Positions 27,037 through 35,905 of a stretch of DNA of 64,000 bases are shown here, in pieces. Origin of the DNA: Sphingobacterium kitahiroshimense. GTDB taxonomy: Bacteria > Bacteroidota > Bacteroidia > Sphingobacteriales > Sphingobacteriaceae. Position numbers and translations under genes: made by a program. The stretch is taken from positions 4,154,001-4,218,000 of the forward strand of contig NZ_JAOQNK010000001.1 of assembly GCF_025961315.1 (NCBI RefSeq). Reading direction: 5' to 3'. The notes under the pieces are model-generated. The model was not told the DNA's origin. It did not search any database and was given only the letters and a program-made list of their open reading frames with translations. The stretch's first letter is position 1. The number at the start of each line of letters is the position of its first letter.

Positions 27037-27711
27037 ATGGGAAAACGTTTTGATAAATCTTGGGAACCGATTTTAGGCCCACTTTTAGGTCAGTCTTATA
27101 TGGTTGATCTATCTTTTTTTGTGCAACAAGCAAGAGATAATGGACAAGTATTTCCTCCGCAAGATCTAGTATTCAATGCATTTCGATTAACAACTTTTGA
27201 TTCGCTTAAAGTAGTGATTTTGGGTCAGGATCCTTATCATAACGATGGTCAAGCTCACGGTCTGGCATTTTCGGTTCCAGAGGGCATTGCATTACCGCCA
27301 TCCTTAAAGAATATTTTTAAAGAATTGGAAACAGATATTTTAGACTTTAAAATTCCGAAATCAGGAGATTTATCGTATTGGGCCAAACAGGGAGTTTTAT
27401 TATTGAATGCTACTCTTACAGTCAATGCACATCAAGCAGGGTCACATCAGAAAAAAGGTTGGGAAAAGTTTACGGATCAGGTTATTCAGGCAATTTCAGA
27501 AAATAAAGAAGCTGTAGTCTTTTTATTGTGGGGTGCATATGCACAGAAAAAAGCGACCCTAATAAACGCTCAGAAACATTTGGTTTTGACAGCAGTACAT
27601 CCATCACCTTTATCTGTTTATCGTGGGTTTTTCGGATGCAGGCATTTTTCTCAGACAAATGTCTTCTTACAGCAACTTGGAGAAAAATCGATTGACTGGA
27701 AATTGATCTAG
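27037..27711 (+). CDS. ung: Uracil-DNA glycosylase, family 1
   Basis: Removes uracil from DNA to start base-excision repair. The 224-residue length fits. The water-activating motif GQDPYH has Asp65. The Phe stack region is present, and the Leu-loop motif HPSPLSVYRGFFGCRHFS carries His188. The middle strand VFLLWGAYAQKK holds the uracil-pocket region. A single gene; its 3' end lies 9 nt from the end of the convergent DUF6695-like gene. Confidence 0.97.
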   Translation: MGKRFDKSWEPILGPLLGQSYMVDLSFFVQQARDNGQVFPPQDLVFNAFRLTTFDSLKVVILGQDPYHNDGQAHGLAFSVPEGIALPPSLKNIFKELETDILDFKIPKSGDLSYWAKQGVLLLNATLTVNAHQAGSHQKKGWEKFTDQVIQAISENKEAVVFLLWGAYAQKKATLINAQKHLVLTAVHPSPLSVYRGFFGCRHFSQTNVFLQQLGEKSIDWKLI

Positions 27712-27720
27712 TTATCCATC

Positions 27721-28800
27721 TCAAGCAGTCATAACTTCCGCTAGTAACGATTGCAGTTCTTGAGTAGAAATATGATGGAGATGATTTATTTTGATTTTTC
27801 GCTGCTTATAAAGCACATGTGTCATTTGAAGATGGCTGTCATAAGTTATTTTTAGATCTTGCAAACACGTTATTCTTTCTTCAATCTCACCGATAATCGC
27901 ATATTCAAAAGTGCCGATTATGGTAAACCGCTGTATGAGCAACTGATTGTTTCTAAGCAACGATAGATCAAACCAAGCTCCTTCACCAACGCCACCGAGA
28001 TATTGAGAACTCTCAGGGATATGAAGCGGTTTATGTTTAGATAACATGCTTCCGATACTGATGTCTTCAGGGAGTAAAGCAGCCTGTTTGCTGTATACGT
28101 TTTCACTTAGCTTTTTAATTAAGAATAAGAGTGATTGAACGCGAGACATTCTGAAATTCTGCAATCCATATTCTGGAGAATAACGGTAAATCATTTTGTT
28201 CTCAGCAGAATTGACAATATTGCTGATCGGACTAGCTTTAATAGTTTCCGGAAAATTAATCGGATGGGACCAGCAAAATTGGCGTGAAGAAGCAAACAGT
28301 AGCCGTGTAATGAAACGAGAGCAGTTATTGTTTCCTTTTGCTACTGCTCCGTAAGGATAGGAACCTTTTTGTACCCATTTATCTGCAAATGCTTTTGCAT
28401 GGTCAAAGTTAAGTCCTTTGACGATAGAGAAGAAAAGTTCACCACTTCCCTGCATAGCAGGTTTCATATTTTCAAAATGAGCAACGATAGCCTCTAAGTT
28501 TGAAATCTCCCCATTTTTGAACGTCGCTTTGATACTGATTGATAAAAGAGGGTCTGACTCTTTTGATCTTGTTCGTCCATAACCTCGTGGAGAGATATAT
28601 CTGCCAAAATCATAATAAAACAAATCGCCTGTTTTTGAGGAAATGATAACAACACCAGTATGTCCAACCTTAAAATTTAAATTCTTAACGATCCCTATTT
28701 TTTTGAAAAACATCATCCATTTTTCATCACCTCTTATTGTGGCATCTGGCCAAGAAAGAATAAGTGCAAAATCAGGATATGGTGTAATACTATCTGTCAT
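27721..28800 (-). CDS. DUF6695-like protein, possible papain-fold thiol hydrolase
   Basis: Protein of 359 residues from the ATG at 28800; an in-frame ATG at 28854 would add 18 residues of a weak extension. It resembles the DUF6695 family of Bacteroidota: ILSWPDATIRGDEKWMMFF, LNFKVGHTGVVIIS, FYYDFGRYISPRGYGRTRS, GNNNCSRFITRLL and the C-terminal QYLGGVGEGAWFDL. The order of a conserved His (GHTG) then Cys (NNCSRF) recalls permuted NlpC/P60 or DUF4105-like thiol hydrolases, but catalysis is my inference. No signal peptide is seen, so it is cytoplasmic. Neighbours do not inform function. Confidence 0.72.
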   Translation of the reverse strand: MTDSITPYPDFALILSWPDATIRGDEKWMMFFKKIGIVKNLNFKVGHTGVVIISSKTGDLFYYDFGRYISPRGYGRTRSKESDPLLSISIKATFKNGEISNLEAIVAHFENMKPAMQGSGELFFSIVKGLNFDHAKAFADKWVQKGSYPYGAVAKGNNNCSRFITRLLFASSRQFCWSHPINFPETIKASPISNIVNSAENKMIYRYSPEYGLQNFRMSRVQSLLFLIKKLSENVYSKQAALLPEDISIGSMLSKHKPLHIPESSQYLGGVGEGAWFDLSLLRNNQLLIQRFTIIGTFEYAIIGEIEERITCLQDLKITYDSHLQMTHVLYKQRKIKINHLHHISTQELQSLLAEVMTA

Positions 28801-29184
28801 AACTGTATTGTAAAGATAATAAATATAATTTATTGCCTTCTCTAATGCTACCACATGCGAAAAATAGTAATTATGAATAACTATTTTTTCACAGTTTTAT
28901 TTATGATAAATTCATTATCAACACGTAACCTTAATCTACTTTTATCAGTCAAGTATATTAGAAAGAATATGTTATGTCAATTATAGTAGTTGTCAAGTAA
29001 TGAATGGAAAGCAAAATAACTGGTGCTAAAATCGAGCCGATTTTTAAGTGCGACATCAGATTTTTCGCTAAAGTGAAAATCCCTAAGGCAGATCATAAAG
29101 GAAGTAATCCAAAATAGGGATGTATATATACGATGAAGAACATTGCCCATCAGCAGGAAGCAAAATGGACAATCTATTTATTCA
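28801..29184. other. 384-bp non-coding stretch
   Basis: AT-rich intergenic region between the DUF6695-like gene and the Lrp-type regulator, both on the minus strand. It contains an 8-bp AT-only hairpin near 28861-28889. No gene, RNA or strong promoter stands out. Confidence 0.5.
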
Positions 29185-29655
29185 TTAATATTCCAAAGGA
29201 ATAATAGGTTCTTTTTTACTTGTGGACATTATCATCATGGTCTGGAAAGTTTTTACAAACGGAATCTTAGCTATTTTTTCCATAATTACAGCTTCATATG
29301 CTTTAATATCCTTAACATATACTTTAAGCATGAAATCACAGCTTCCTGTTACGTGGTGACATTCAGTTACTTCGGGAATCATTTTAACTGCTGCTACAAA
29401 TTCTGGGATAGCATTGTGTGTATGAAAATCCAACGATATTTGTATGAAAGATTTAATTCCTAATCCTAATTTTTCTTCATCAACAAATGCGTGGTAGCTC
29501 TTTATAAATCCCGAATTTTCAAGTTTTCGTACTCGTTCCAATGTTGGAGCGGGCGAAAGTCCGATGCTTGAAGCTAGTTGCAGGTTGGTGATACGTCCGT
29601 TCTCCTGTAATAATTTTAGGATTTTTAAATCTGTTTTATCTGGCAAAAATGGCAT
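29185..29655 (-). CDS. Lrp/AsnC-family transcriptional regulator
   Basis: Regulator of 156 residues from ATG 29655; a TTG two codons earlier is less likely. An N-terminal winged helix-turn-helix (~8-60) has DLKILKLLQENGRITNLQLA and GLSPAPTLERVRKLENSGFI. A C-terminal RAM effector domain (~70-145) has FIQISLDFHTHNAIPEF, VTECHHVTGSCDFMLKVYV and FVKTFQTMMIMST. Such proteins form octamers and respond to amino acids. The gene is divergent from sufB, and a 15-bp palindrome at 29703-29717 sits just upstream of it, probably an autoregulatory site. Confidence 0.93.
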   Translation of the reverse strand: MPFLPDKTDLKILKLLQENGRITNLQLASSIGLSPAPTLERVRKLENSGFIKSYHAFVDEEKLGLGIKSFIQISLDFHTHNAIPEFVAAVKMIPEVTECHHVTGSCDFMLKVYVKDIKAYEAVIMEKIAKIPFVKTFQTMMIMSTSKKEPIIPLEY

Positions 29656-29702
29656 ATTCAACTATTTTTATTGGTGATATTCTGTAAATATACACAATTG
29701 TT

Positions 29703-29717
29703 CCAAATTTAATTTGG
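29703..29717 (-). promoter_or_regulatory. Palindromic operator and -7 element of the Lrp-type gene
   Basis: CCAAATTTAATTTGG is a perfect palindrome about one central T, 48 bp upstream of the regulator's start. Read on the minus strand it contains TAAATTTG, a full TAnnTTTG match (29704-29711). Its 15-bp AT-rich dyad form suits Lrp/AsnC dimers, so bound protein would block its own promoter. Inference. Confidence 0.45.
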
Positions 29718-29850
29718 TGTTGTAGTGTGTTTTTGATTTTTAATTTTTTGTATAATCAAAAACAATATTTTCAGTAATATGATATAGATTTTTGTTATGG
29801 TAAATCATTTGTTTGTAAAAAAAGAGGTGCCTGTTAAGCTTAGAGTGCGT

Positions 29851-29876
29851 AAAAAGTGACATTCGTCACTTTTTTT
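29851..29876. terminator. Orphan terminator hairpin upstream of the suf promoter
   Basis: AAAAAGTGAC (29851-29860) pairs perfectly with GTCACTTTTT (29865-29874), loop ATTC, with T residues to 29876. The A-tract on the other side makes it work in both directions. No gene on the plus strand precedes it within 2 kb. Confidence 0.65.
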
Positions 29877-29930
29877 ATCAAAATGGGCGCTTAAACTACT
29901 AAAAGTAACGTTTTATTGGCATGTAAATCG

Positions 29931-29938
29931 TAACTTTG
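29931..29938 (+). promoter_or_regulatory. -7 promoter element of sufBCD
   Basis: TAACTTTG matches TAnnTTTG. A weak TTTT-like -33 region lies ~17-19 bases upstream (29910-29914). Predicted transcript start ~29945, about 53 nt before the sufB ATG. Confidence 0.45.
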
Positions 29939-29997
29939 TCGTTCAGAAGATTGTGGGTTTTACCTGAATGCAATTTTTTAAACCGTGAGAGCGAACT

Positions 29998-31449
29998 ATG
30001 AGTACTAAAGACGACGATTTACTAAAAGAGCTGGAGCTCGAAGAATATAAATACGGGTTCACAACAGACATCGAAATGGAATTTGCGCCGATTGGTCTTA
30101 CAGAAGACACCGTGCGTTTTATTTCAGCTAAGAAAAACGAGCCTGAATGGTTATTGGAATGGAGATTAAAAGCATTCCGTCATTTTCAGACCTTAAAAAT
30201 GCCGAAATGGCAAAATTTCGAAACACCAGAGGTTGATTTTCAAGGCATTTCCTATTATGCGGCGCCAAAGGCAAAACCGCAATTAAACAGTTTAGATGAA
30301 GTAGACCCTGAGTTATTGTCTACATTCGCTAAGCTCGGAATTCCTTTGGACGAGCAGAAAATTTTGGCAGGTGTAGTGGCCGTAGATGCTGTATTTGATT
30401 CAGTATCTGTGAAAACAACTTTCCGTGAAAAATTAAAAGAACAAGGTGTTATCTTTTGTTCTTTTGGAGAAGCTGTTCAAGAGCATCCTGAACTGGTTAA
30501 AAAATATTTAGGATCAGTTGTTCCTCAAACAGATAATATTTATGCAGCATTAAATTCAGCGGTATTCTCTGATGGGTCTTTCGTGTACATTCCAAAAGGT
30601 GTTCGTTGCCCAATGGAATTGTCTACTTATTTCCGTATCAATGCACAAAATACAGGTCAATTTGAGCGTACGTTAATTGTTGCTGAAGAAGGCGCTTATG
30701 TCTCCTATTTAGAAGGTTGTACAGCTCCTATGCGCGATGAAAATCAATTGCACGCAGCAGTAGTCGAATTAATTGCAGAAAAAGACGCTGAAATAAAATA
30801 TTCTACCGTTCAAAACTGGTACCCTGGTGATAAAGACGGTAAAGGTGGTATCTTCAACTTCGTTACAAAACGTGGTATTTGTAAAGGTGATAATAGTAAA
30901 ATTTCCTGGACACAAGTAGAAACTGGGTCAGCAATTACATGGAAATATCCAGGTGTCATCTTAAAAGGCGATAATTCAGTTGGTGAATTTTATTCGGTAG
31001 CAATGACACGTAATATGCAAGTCGCAGATACAGGTACTAAGATGATCCACATCGGAAAAAACACCAAATCAAAGATTATTTCTAAAGGTATTTCTGCAGG
31101 CAAAAGCCACAACAGTTACAGAGGTTTGGTGAAAATCGGACCAAATGCAGATAATGCAAGAAACTTTACACAGTGTGACTCCTTACTAATCGGAGACCGT
31201 TGTGGTGCACATACGTTCCCTTATATTGAAAATCGTAATAATACAGCAACTTTAGAACATGAGGCTACTACTTCGAAAATCGGAGAAGATCAAGTCTTTT
31301 ACCTCAATCAACGTGGTATCGATTCGGAGAAGGCAGTAGGGTTAATTGTCAATGGTTACGCAAAGGAAGTATTAAACCAGTTACCGATGGAATTTGCTGT
31401 TGAAGCACAGAAGTTGTTGGCGATTTCGTTAGAAGGTTCAGTAGGATAG
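29998..31449 (+). CDS. sufB: Fe-S cluster assembly protein SufB
   Basis: Scaffold subunit of the SufBC2D complex that builds Fe-S clusters in the cytoplasm. The 483-residue length is typical. Signature stretches include EPEWLLEWRLKAF, VYIPKGVRCPMELSTYFRIN, EGAYVSYLEGCTAP, RNFTQCDSLLIGDRCGAHT and the C-terminal NGYAKEVLNQLPMEF. Conserved Cys residues in YLEGCTAP and TQCDS lie in the beta-helix core where sulfur transfer and cluster assembly occur. It is the first gene of a three-gene operon; sufC follows after a 70-nt gap. Confidence 0.97.
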   Translation: MSTKDDDLLKELELEEYKYGFTTDIEMEFAPIGLTEDTVRFISAKKNEPEWLLEWRLKAFRHFQTLKMPKWQNFETPEVDFQGISYYAAPKAKPQLNSLDEVDPELLSTFAKLGIPLDEQKILAGVVAVDAVFDSVSVKTTFREKLKEQGVIFCSFGEAVQEHPELVKKYLGSVVPQTDNIYAALNSAVFSDGSFVYIPKGVRCPMELSTYFRINAQNTGQFERTLIVAEEGAYVSYLEGCTAPMRDENQLHAAVVELIAEKDAEIKYSTVQNWYPGDKDGKGGIFNFVTKRGICKGDNSKISWTQVETGSAITWKYPGVILKGDNSVGEFYSVAMTRNMQVADTGTKMIHIGKNTKSKIISKGISAGKSHNSYRGLVKIGPNADNARNFTQCDSLLIGDRCGAHTFPYIENRNNTATLEHEATTSKIGEDQVFYLNQRGIDSEKAVGLIVNGYAKEVLNQLPMEFAVEAQKLLAISLEGSVG

Positions 31450-31519
31450 ATAAAAAAAATAGTTGCAACCGGAGTACTTGTTGAAAGTACCATACGCAAT
31501 ACACAATACTAATAAAGAA

Positions 31520-32278
31520 ATGTTAAGTATAAAAAATTTACACGCGTCTGTAGACGGCAAACAAATTTTAAAAGGTTTAAATCTTGAAGTAAAAGCAGGT
31601 GAGATTCATGCAATCATGGGTCCCAATGGTGCTGGTAAAAGTACTTTAGGAAATGTTTTAGCTGGTCGTGATGCGTACGAAGTGACAGAAGGTGAAGCTT
31701 TATTGGACAACGTTGATCTATTGGATTTATCTCCAGAAGATCGTGCTCGTGAAGGGCTGTTCTTAGCTTTCCAATATCCAATTGAAATACCAGGGGTATC
31801 GAACATTAACTTCTTGAAAACAGCAGTTAACGATATTCGTGCATATAAAGGTCTTCCTCCGATGGAAGCAAAAGAATTCTTAAAAACAGTGAAAGAAAAG
31901 CAACAGTTGGTAGAATTCTCTGCGAACTTGGCTAACCGTTCATTGAATGAAGGATTCTCAGGTGGTGAGAAAAAAAGAAATGAGATCTTCCAGCTGGCCA
32001 TGTTAAATCCTAAATTATCTATTTTGGATGAAACAGATTCAGGTTTGGATATCGATGCTTTACGTATCGTAGCAAATGGTGTTAATCAATTGCGTTCTAA
32101 AGATAATGCTTTTGTAGTTATCACGCATTACCAACGTCTTTTAGATTATATCGTGCCAGATGTTGTTCACGTATTATACAACGGACGTATTGTAAAATCT
32201 GGTCCTAAAGAATTAGCTTTAGAATTAGAAGAAAAAGGTTACGATTGGTTAAAAGAATTAGACGCACAAAACGCATAA
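31520..32278 (+). CDS. sufC: Fe-S cluster assembly ATPase SufC
   Basis: ABC-type ATPase of 252 residues that powers the SufBCD scaffold; it is soluble and has no membrane partner. Walker A is GPNGAGKST, the signature is FSGGEKKRNE, Walker B is LSILDETDSGLD and the H-loop follows in VVITHYQRLLDY. The DETDSGLDIDALR sequence is diagnostic of SufC. ATG 31520 is chosen; a TTG at 31463 in frame would add 19 residues before the first beta strand. It sits between sufB and sufD. Confidence 0.97.
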   Translation: MLSIKNLHASVDGKQILKGLNLEVKAGEIHAIMGPNGAGKSTLGNVLAGRDAYEVTEGEALLDNVDLLDLSPEDRAREGLFLAFQYPIEIPGVSNINFLKTAVNDIRAYKGLPPMEAKEFLKTVKEKQQLVEFSANLANRSLNEGFSGGEKKRNEIFQLAMLNPKLSILDETDSGLDIDALRIVANGVNQLRSKDNAFVVITHYQRLLDYIVPDVVHVLYNGRIVKSGPKELALELEEKGYDWLKELDAQNA

Positions 32279-32336
32279 TTACACAAATCTTGTGAAAGAA
32301 TAGAGGTGTTAATTAGCGATTTGATTAAAATATAAA

Positions 32337-33638
32337 ATGAATACATTAGTTTCAGAATCATTACTTCAACAAGTGTTGAGCAATTTTCAAGAGCAAGTAG
32401 CAGAGCCTGCTTTTTTGTCGGCAATACGTCAGCAAGCTTTTGATCGCTTCTCAGCAGTTGGCTTTCCAACGGTGAAAGACGAAGAATGGAAATATACCAA
32501 TATTCATAAGCTTATCGATCAATCATATGTATTGAATTCGGATGTGGATATTGAAGGATTAGATTTTAGTGCCGGTGAAATTCCAAATCTGGATGCACAC
32601 CGCATCGTGTTGGTTAATGGTCAATATATGCTGTCATTCTCTTCTTTAGAAGAAGAAAAAGGCCTCATCGTGAAAACGATGGAGGATGCTGTAGAAGAAC
32701 CTGCTTTTCAAGCACATTTTGCACAACATGCAGACAAAACTAGTAATCCTTTCGTAGCATTAAATACAGCTGGTTATACCAATGGTGTTTTTATTGCACT
32801 TGCAAAAAATACCATATTAGCTAAGCCGATCCATATTATCCATGTTGCGACAGGTACAGAAGATTTCTTTTCACAGACACGTAATTTAATCGTGCTGGAA
32901 GCAAATGCTGAAGCAGAGATTATCGAGTCTTATATGACTGTTGCTGGTGCCGCTAAAAATATTCAAAATAAAGTGTCAGAGATCATTGTCAAAGAAAACG
33001 CTAAAATGCAACACTACTATTTGCAAGTAGCGGAATCTGCGAGTAATTATTTCAATCATACGGAAGTATATCAAGAGAAATATAGCTTATACAATAACTA
33101 TAACTGTAATTTTCCTGGAGCAGCTTTTATAAGAAATAATATCAACGTACGTCTTGACGCTGAAAATGTGGAAAGCCACTTATACGGTATCAACTTGACA
33201 GATGATAAACAGTTGGTCGATAACCACACAGAAGTGGATCATATGAAACCACATTGTGAATCTTACGAATGGTATAAAAATATTACGCAGGGAGAATCTG
33301 CAGCTGTTTTTAATGGTAAGATTTTCGTACGTGAGGATGCTCAAAAAACAAATGCATTTCAGCAAAATAATAACTTGTTGATCTCAGATAAATCTGCAGT
33401 TTATACGAAGCCTCAGCTTGAAATTTTTGCTGATGATGTGAAGTGTTCACACGGTTGTACAATTGGACAATTTGATAACGATGCCCTATTTTATTTAAGA
33501 GCTAGAGGTATTGGTGAAGAAGCTGCTCGTATCTTATTGGTACATGCATTTGCATTTGATGTAACGACTCGTTTCTCGAATGAGGTTGTTCGTCAATATG
33601 TCGAAGAATTAGTTGAAGAAAACTTAACTAGTAAATAG
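32337..33638 (+). CDS. sufD: Fe-S cluster assembly protein SufD
   Basis: SufB-related subunit of the SufBC2D complex, 433 residues. The N-terminus is helical and contains FPTVKDEEWKYTNI, typical of SufD. The beta-helix core leads to FADDVKCSHGCTIGQFD, whose His corresponds to the conserved residue at the SufB-SufD interface of E. coli SufD. The end has GIGEEAARILLVHAFAFDV. The operon stops here at a tandem repeat and a terminator, without the sufS and sufE genes that often follow in Bacteroidota. Confidence 0.96.
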   Translation: MNTLVSESLLQQVLSNFQEQVAEPAFLSAIRQQAFDRFSAVGFPTVKDEEWKYTNIHKLIDQSYVLNSDVDIEGLDFSAGEIPNLDAHRIVLVNGQYMLSFSSLEEEKGLIVKTMEDAVEEPAFQAHFAQHADKTSNPFVALNTAGYTNGVFIALAKNTILAKPIHIIHVATGTEDFFSQTRNLIVLEANAEAEIIESYMTVAGAAKNIQNKVSEIIVKENAKMQHYYLQVAESASNYFNHTEVYQEKYSLYNNYNCNFPGAAFIRNNINVRLDAENVESHLYGINLTDDKQLVDNHTEVDHMKPHCESYEWYKNITQGESAAVFNGKIFVREDAQKTNAFQQNNNLLISDKSAVYTKPQLEIFADDVKCSHGCTIGQFDNDALFYLRARGIGEEAARILLVHAFAFDVTTRFSNEVVRQYVEELVEENLTSK

Positions 33639-33647
33639 GTTAACTTC

Positions 33648-33681
33648 CTAGGTGCAATAAAATACTAGGTGCAATAAAATA
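33648..33681. repeat. Exact tandem duplication of 17 bp
   Basis: CTAGGTGCAATAAAATA at 33648-33664 is repeated without a gap at 33665-33681, between the sufD stop and its terminator. It looks like a recent replication slippage product. Confidence 0.9.
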
Positions 33682-33716
33682 AAAGCGTTTGAGCTCTAAT
33701 TCAAACGCTTTTATTT
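33681..33716. terminator. Intrinsic terminator after sufD, shared with convergent gene
   Basis: AAAAGCGTTTGA (33681-33692) pairs with TCAAACGCTTTT (33701-33712), loop 8 nt, then a T-rich stretch. It abuts the end of the minus-strand gene at 33717. Confidence 0.88.
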
Positions 33717-34139
33717 CTAAATAATTTCAAGATCTGGATTTACTTTTAGTAATTCTTGTATAAATGAATCCTCAGAACGAGGATTTACAAAAACATCATC
33801 ATATTTATTGAAATGTATTACTAAACCCTTCTGGTAAGGATTTAAAAAAGGGTAGATTCCTCTGATTTGATTTCGCTCTATTTTTCTAATTGTACTAATG
33901 GGGATTGTTTTTTTTTCTAAAAAATTGTTTAGCTGAAGAAATTCATTTGTAATATGATATTTTGGAGATATAAACATAGCATACCAGATAAATCCAAGCA
34001 ATGAAGTTGATAATAGTGCTCCCAGAAAAAGTCCTTTATTAATACTTCCGTAGGAATTGAAAACAAATAAGGTAAGGATAATAAGTAACCAGACATAAGT
34101 TCCTTTACCAATTTTAGGGTGATAACTTTTCATAATCAT
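33717..34139 (-). CDS. Small membrane protein with bacterial PH-like domain, paralogue 1
   Basis: Protein of 140 residues. Two hydrophobic helices (~16-32 and ~38-56) anchor a cytoplasmic domain of ~85 residues that looks like a small bacterial PH-like fold: YHITNEFLQLNNFLEKKTIPISTIRKIE, then KGLVIHFNKYDDVFVNPRSEDSF. Its C-terminal block closely matches the protein at 44017-44451 (KGLIIHYNKYEEIYISPDGNDNF), so the two are paralogues ~10 kb apart in the same orientation. It is divergent from the LytS-type kinase gene. The PH-like label is from fold impression only. Confidence 0.7.
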   Translation of the reverse strand: MIMKSYHPKIGKGTYVWLLIILTLFVFNSYGSINKGLFLGALLSTSLLGFIWYAMFISPKYHITNEFLQLNNFLEKKTIPISTIRKIERNQIRGIYPFLNPYQKGLVIHFNKYDDVFVNPRSEDSFIQELLKVNPDLEII

Positions 34140-34258
34140 TGTTTTTTGGCTTTAATTCCTTTAATATAGTGATTTTTTCACTTTTCTACAAGTATTAGTA
34201 TTGCGCTTGATGCTTAATATATAATTTTAAACTTTGTAAGTTTTTAGGCTCTTTGTTG

Positions 34259-35746
34259 ATGAATAAATATATAACTTCATTTTATTTTAAACGTAATCGA
34301 TTTATAATCTTAGGGTTATCGCTATTTGTGATAGTTTCGATCTACGTCTTGATGTTTCGAGTCATTGACCATAGGTTACACACTTTAAACAAGAGGATTT
34401 TAAAAGAGATGTCATTTGAGAAATCACAATTAGTCCAAAAAGAATTCGATGATTTTGATTGTGTTTTCCATTTGATGGGGCTTGCTGCTGATGAAGGACA
34501 GCAAAAATTTATGAATAAACTGATTGATCAAGACAGTGTGCGACAGTTTCTCATTGCCTACACATATTGGAGATCTGATGGTCTTAATTTTTCAAAAAGT
34601 CTGGAATGGTATGCCGATCCGAAGGCCGTAGATCCCGTGATTAAGAGTACAGCATTACCAGAAGATTTCAGAAAAACAAAATTTATTAAAAGTGAAAAAG
34701 GGATGTATTTACATGTTTATGTCCCAACCGATGAGGGAATTCTTCAGCTGACACTAGATCTGCATAAACTGAACGCTTATTTTTGGGCTGGAAATCCAGG
34801 AACCCGGGCATATTTTGAAGTATATGATGCCAATGGAATATGTTTGATTTATCCTGATGAAAAACAAATAGGAAAAAAAAGAATAAAGAGCTGGAAGCAA
34901 TATCCTGTGAAAAATAATCTGGTCATGTCAGACTATATTCTGATGGAAGTTCTGTTGGATGAATATAAATTCAAAGGAACATTTGAAAATAATCGATTAT
35001 TTGTGAATGTGCTATTGATGCTGACAGAAGATGATGTACGTGATATTAGTAACAAGACATTCCTTCTAGGTGCTATAGGTATTGCTACCATGTTATTTTT
35101 TATGTTTTTGCTTGACATTCAAAATAGAAAAGCGAAGCGATTGCGGCTAAAAAATCTGGAATATCAAAAAGAAGATGCTTTGCTTCGCTTTGAAAATTTG
35201 AAACGGAAAGTAGATCCACATTTTCTGTTTAATGCTTTGGGATCCCTACAGCAATTAATTGGCAAAGATCCGGCTCAAGCAAAAGTTTTTGTTGGGAAGA
35301 TGGCAAAAGTATACCGGAAGTTTTTAAGTGGTGATGAGTCAGGTCTAGCAACGATAAGAGAAGAATTGGCACTTGCAGAGGAATATTTTTTCATGCAAAA
35401 AATACGTTTTGGAGATACCTTAAGTCCATTGAAAATCAACGTCACTCCAGAGGTCATATCTTTATTTATTCCGAAATTCAGTTTGCAGATTTTAATTGAA
35501 AATGCCATCAAACACAATGAACTTCGTAAGGAGCAGCCATTATCAATTACGATTGAAGAGCAGGAAGGAAGATTGGTCGTTCGTAATACTGTATTGTTCA
35601 AAAACCCGGATATGGACGCCGCAGGTTATGGAACCAAAATGATAGCACATGTTTACGATTTTTACCAGGTACAAGGGTTTGAAATCCAGTATCATGATGC
35701 TGATTTTATTGTATATCTACCATTCATCCATATTGACAGTCGATAA
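34259..35746 (+). CDS. LytS-type sensor histidine kinase
   Basis: Kinase of 495 residues. The TTG-TTG before ATG 34259 is not needed. A transmembrane helix near 14-32, a periplasmic sensor region (~35-265) of unrecognised fold, and a second helix near 270-287 (AIGIATMLFFMFLLDI) precede a short coiled coil. The His_kinase region has VDPHFLFNALGSLQQL with His321, and the ATPase part has an N-box LIENAIKHNE and a reduced G-box GYGTKMIAHVYDFY. This LytS/YehU type normally pairs with a LytTR regulator. The only such regulator here is at 43291, separated by the metzincin and SusCD genes. Confidence 0.9.
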   Translation: MNKYITSFYFKRNRFIILGLSLFVIVSIYVLMFRVIDHRLHTLNKRILKEMSFEKSQLVQKEFDDFDCVFHLMGLAADEGQQKFMNKLIDQDSVRQFLIAYTYWRSDGLNFSKSLEWYADPKAVDPVIKSTALPEDFRKTKFIKSEKGMYLHVYVPTDEGILQLTLDLHKLNAYFWAGNPGTRAYFEVYDANGICLIYPDEKQIGKKRIKSWKQYPVKNNLVMSDYILMEVLLDEYKFKGTFENNRLFVNVLLMLTEDDVRDISNKTFLLGAIGIATMLFFMFLLDIQNRKAKRLRLKNLEYQKEDALLRFENLKRKVDPHFLFNALGSLQQLIGKDPAQAKVFVGKMAKVYRKFLSGDESGLATIREELALAEEYFFMQKIRFGDTLSPLKINVTPEVISLFIPKFSLQILIENAIKHNELRKEQPLSITIEEQEGRLVVRNTVLFKNPDMDAAGYGTKMIAHVYDFYQVQGFEIQYHDADFIVYLPFIHIDSR

Positions 35747-35905
35747 AGATAAAATAATAATTTTAGAGCACTGGACTATTTCTTCCAGTAAAACTGCGGA
35801 TTCACTCCTGAAATTCACGCCTTCACTCGGATTCGCTTTTTGGAACCATAATATATTGGCATCTTCACCACCCTATATCTATGAGTCCTATTTTAATTTA
35901 AACAA

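Larger units (their letters stand above)
29656..29997. other. 342-bp divergent region between the Lrp-type gene and sufB
   Basis: It contains, in order, a 15-bp palindrome (29703-29717), a terminator-like hairpin (29851-29876) and a TAACTTTG promoter element (29931-29938). No protein gene is visible. About 130 bp between the palindrome and hairpin could encode a short RNA, which is speculative. Confidence 0.6.

Noticed and set aside
29143..29463. Plus-strand frame opposite the Lrp-type gene
   Set aside because: It is rich in Phe, Tyr and Cys as expected of a shadow frame, and the opposite strand encodes a clear Lrp/AsnC protein.
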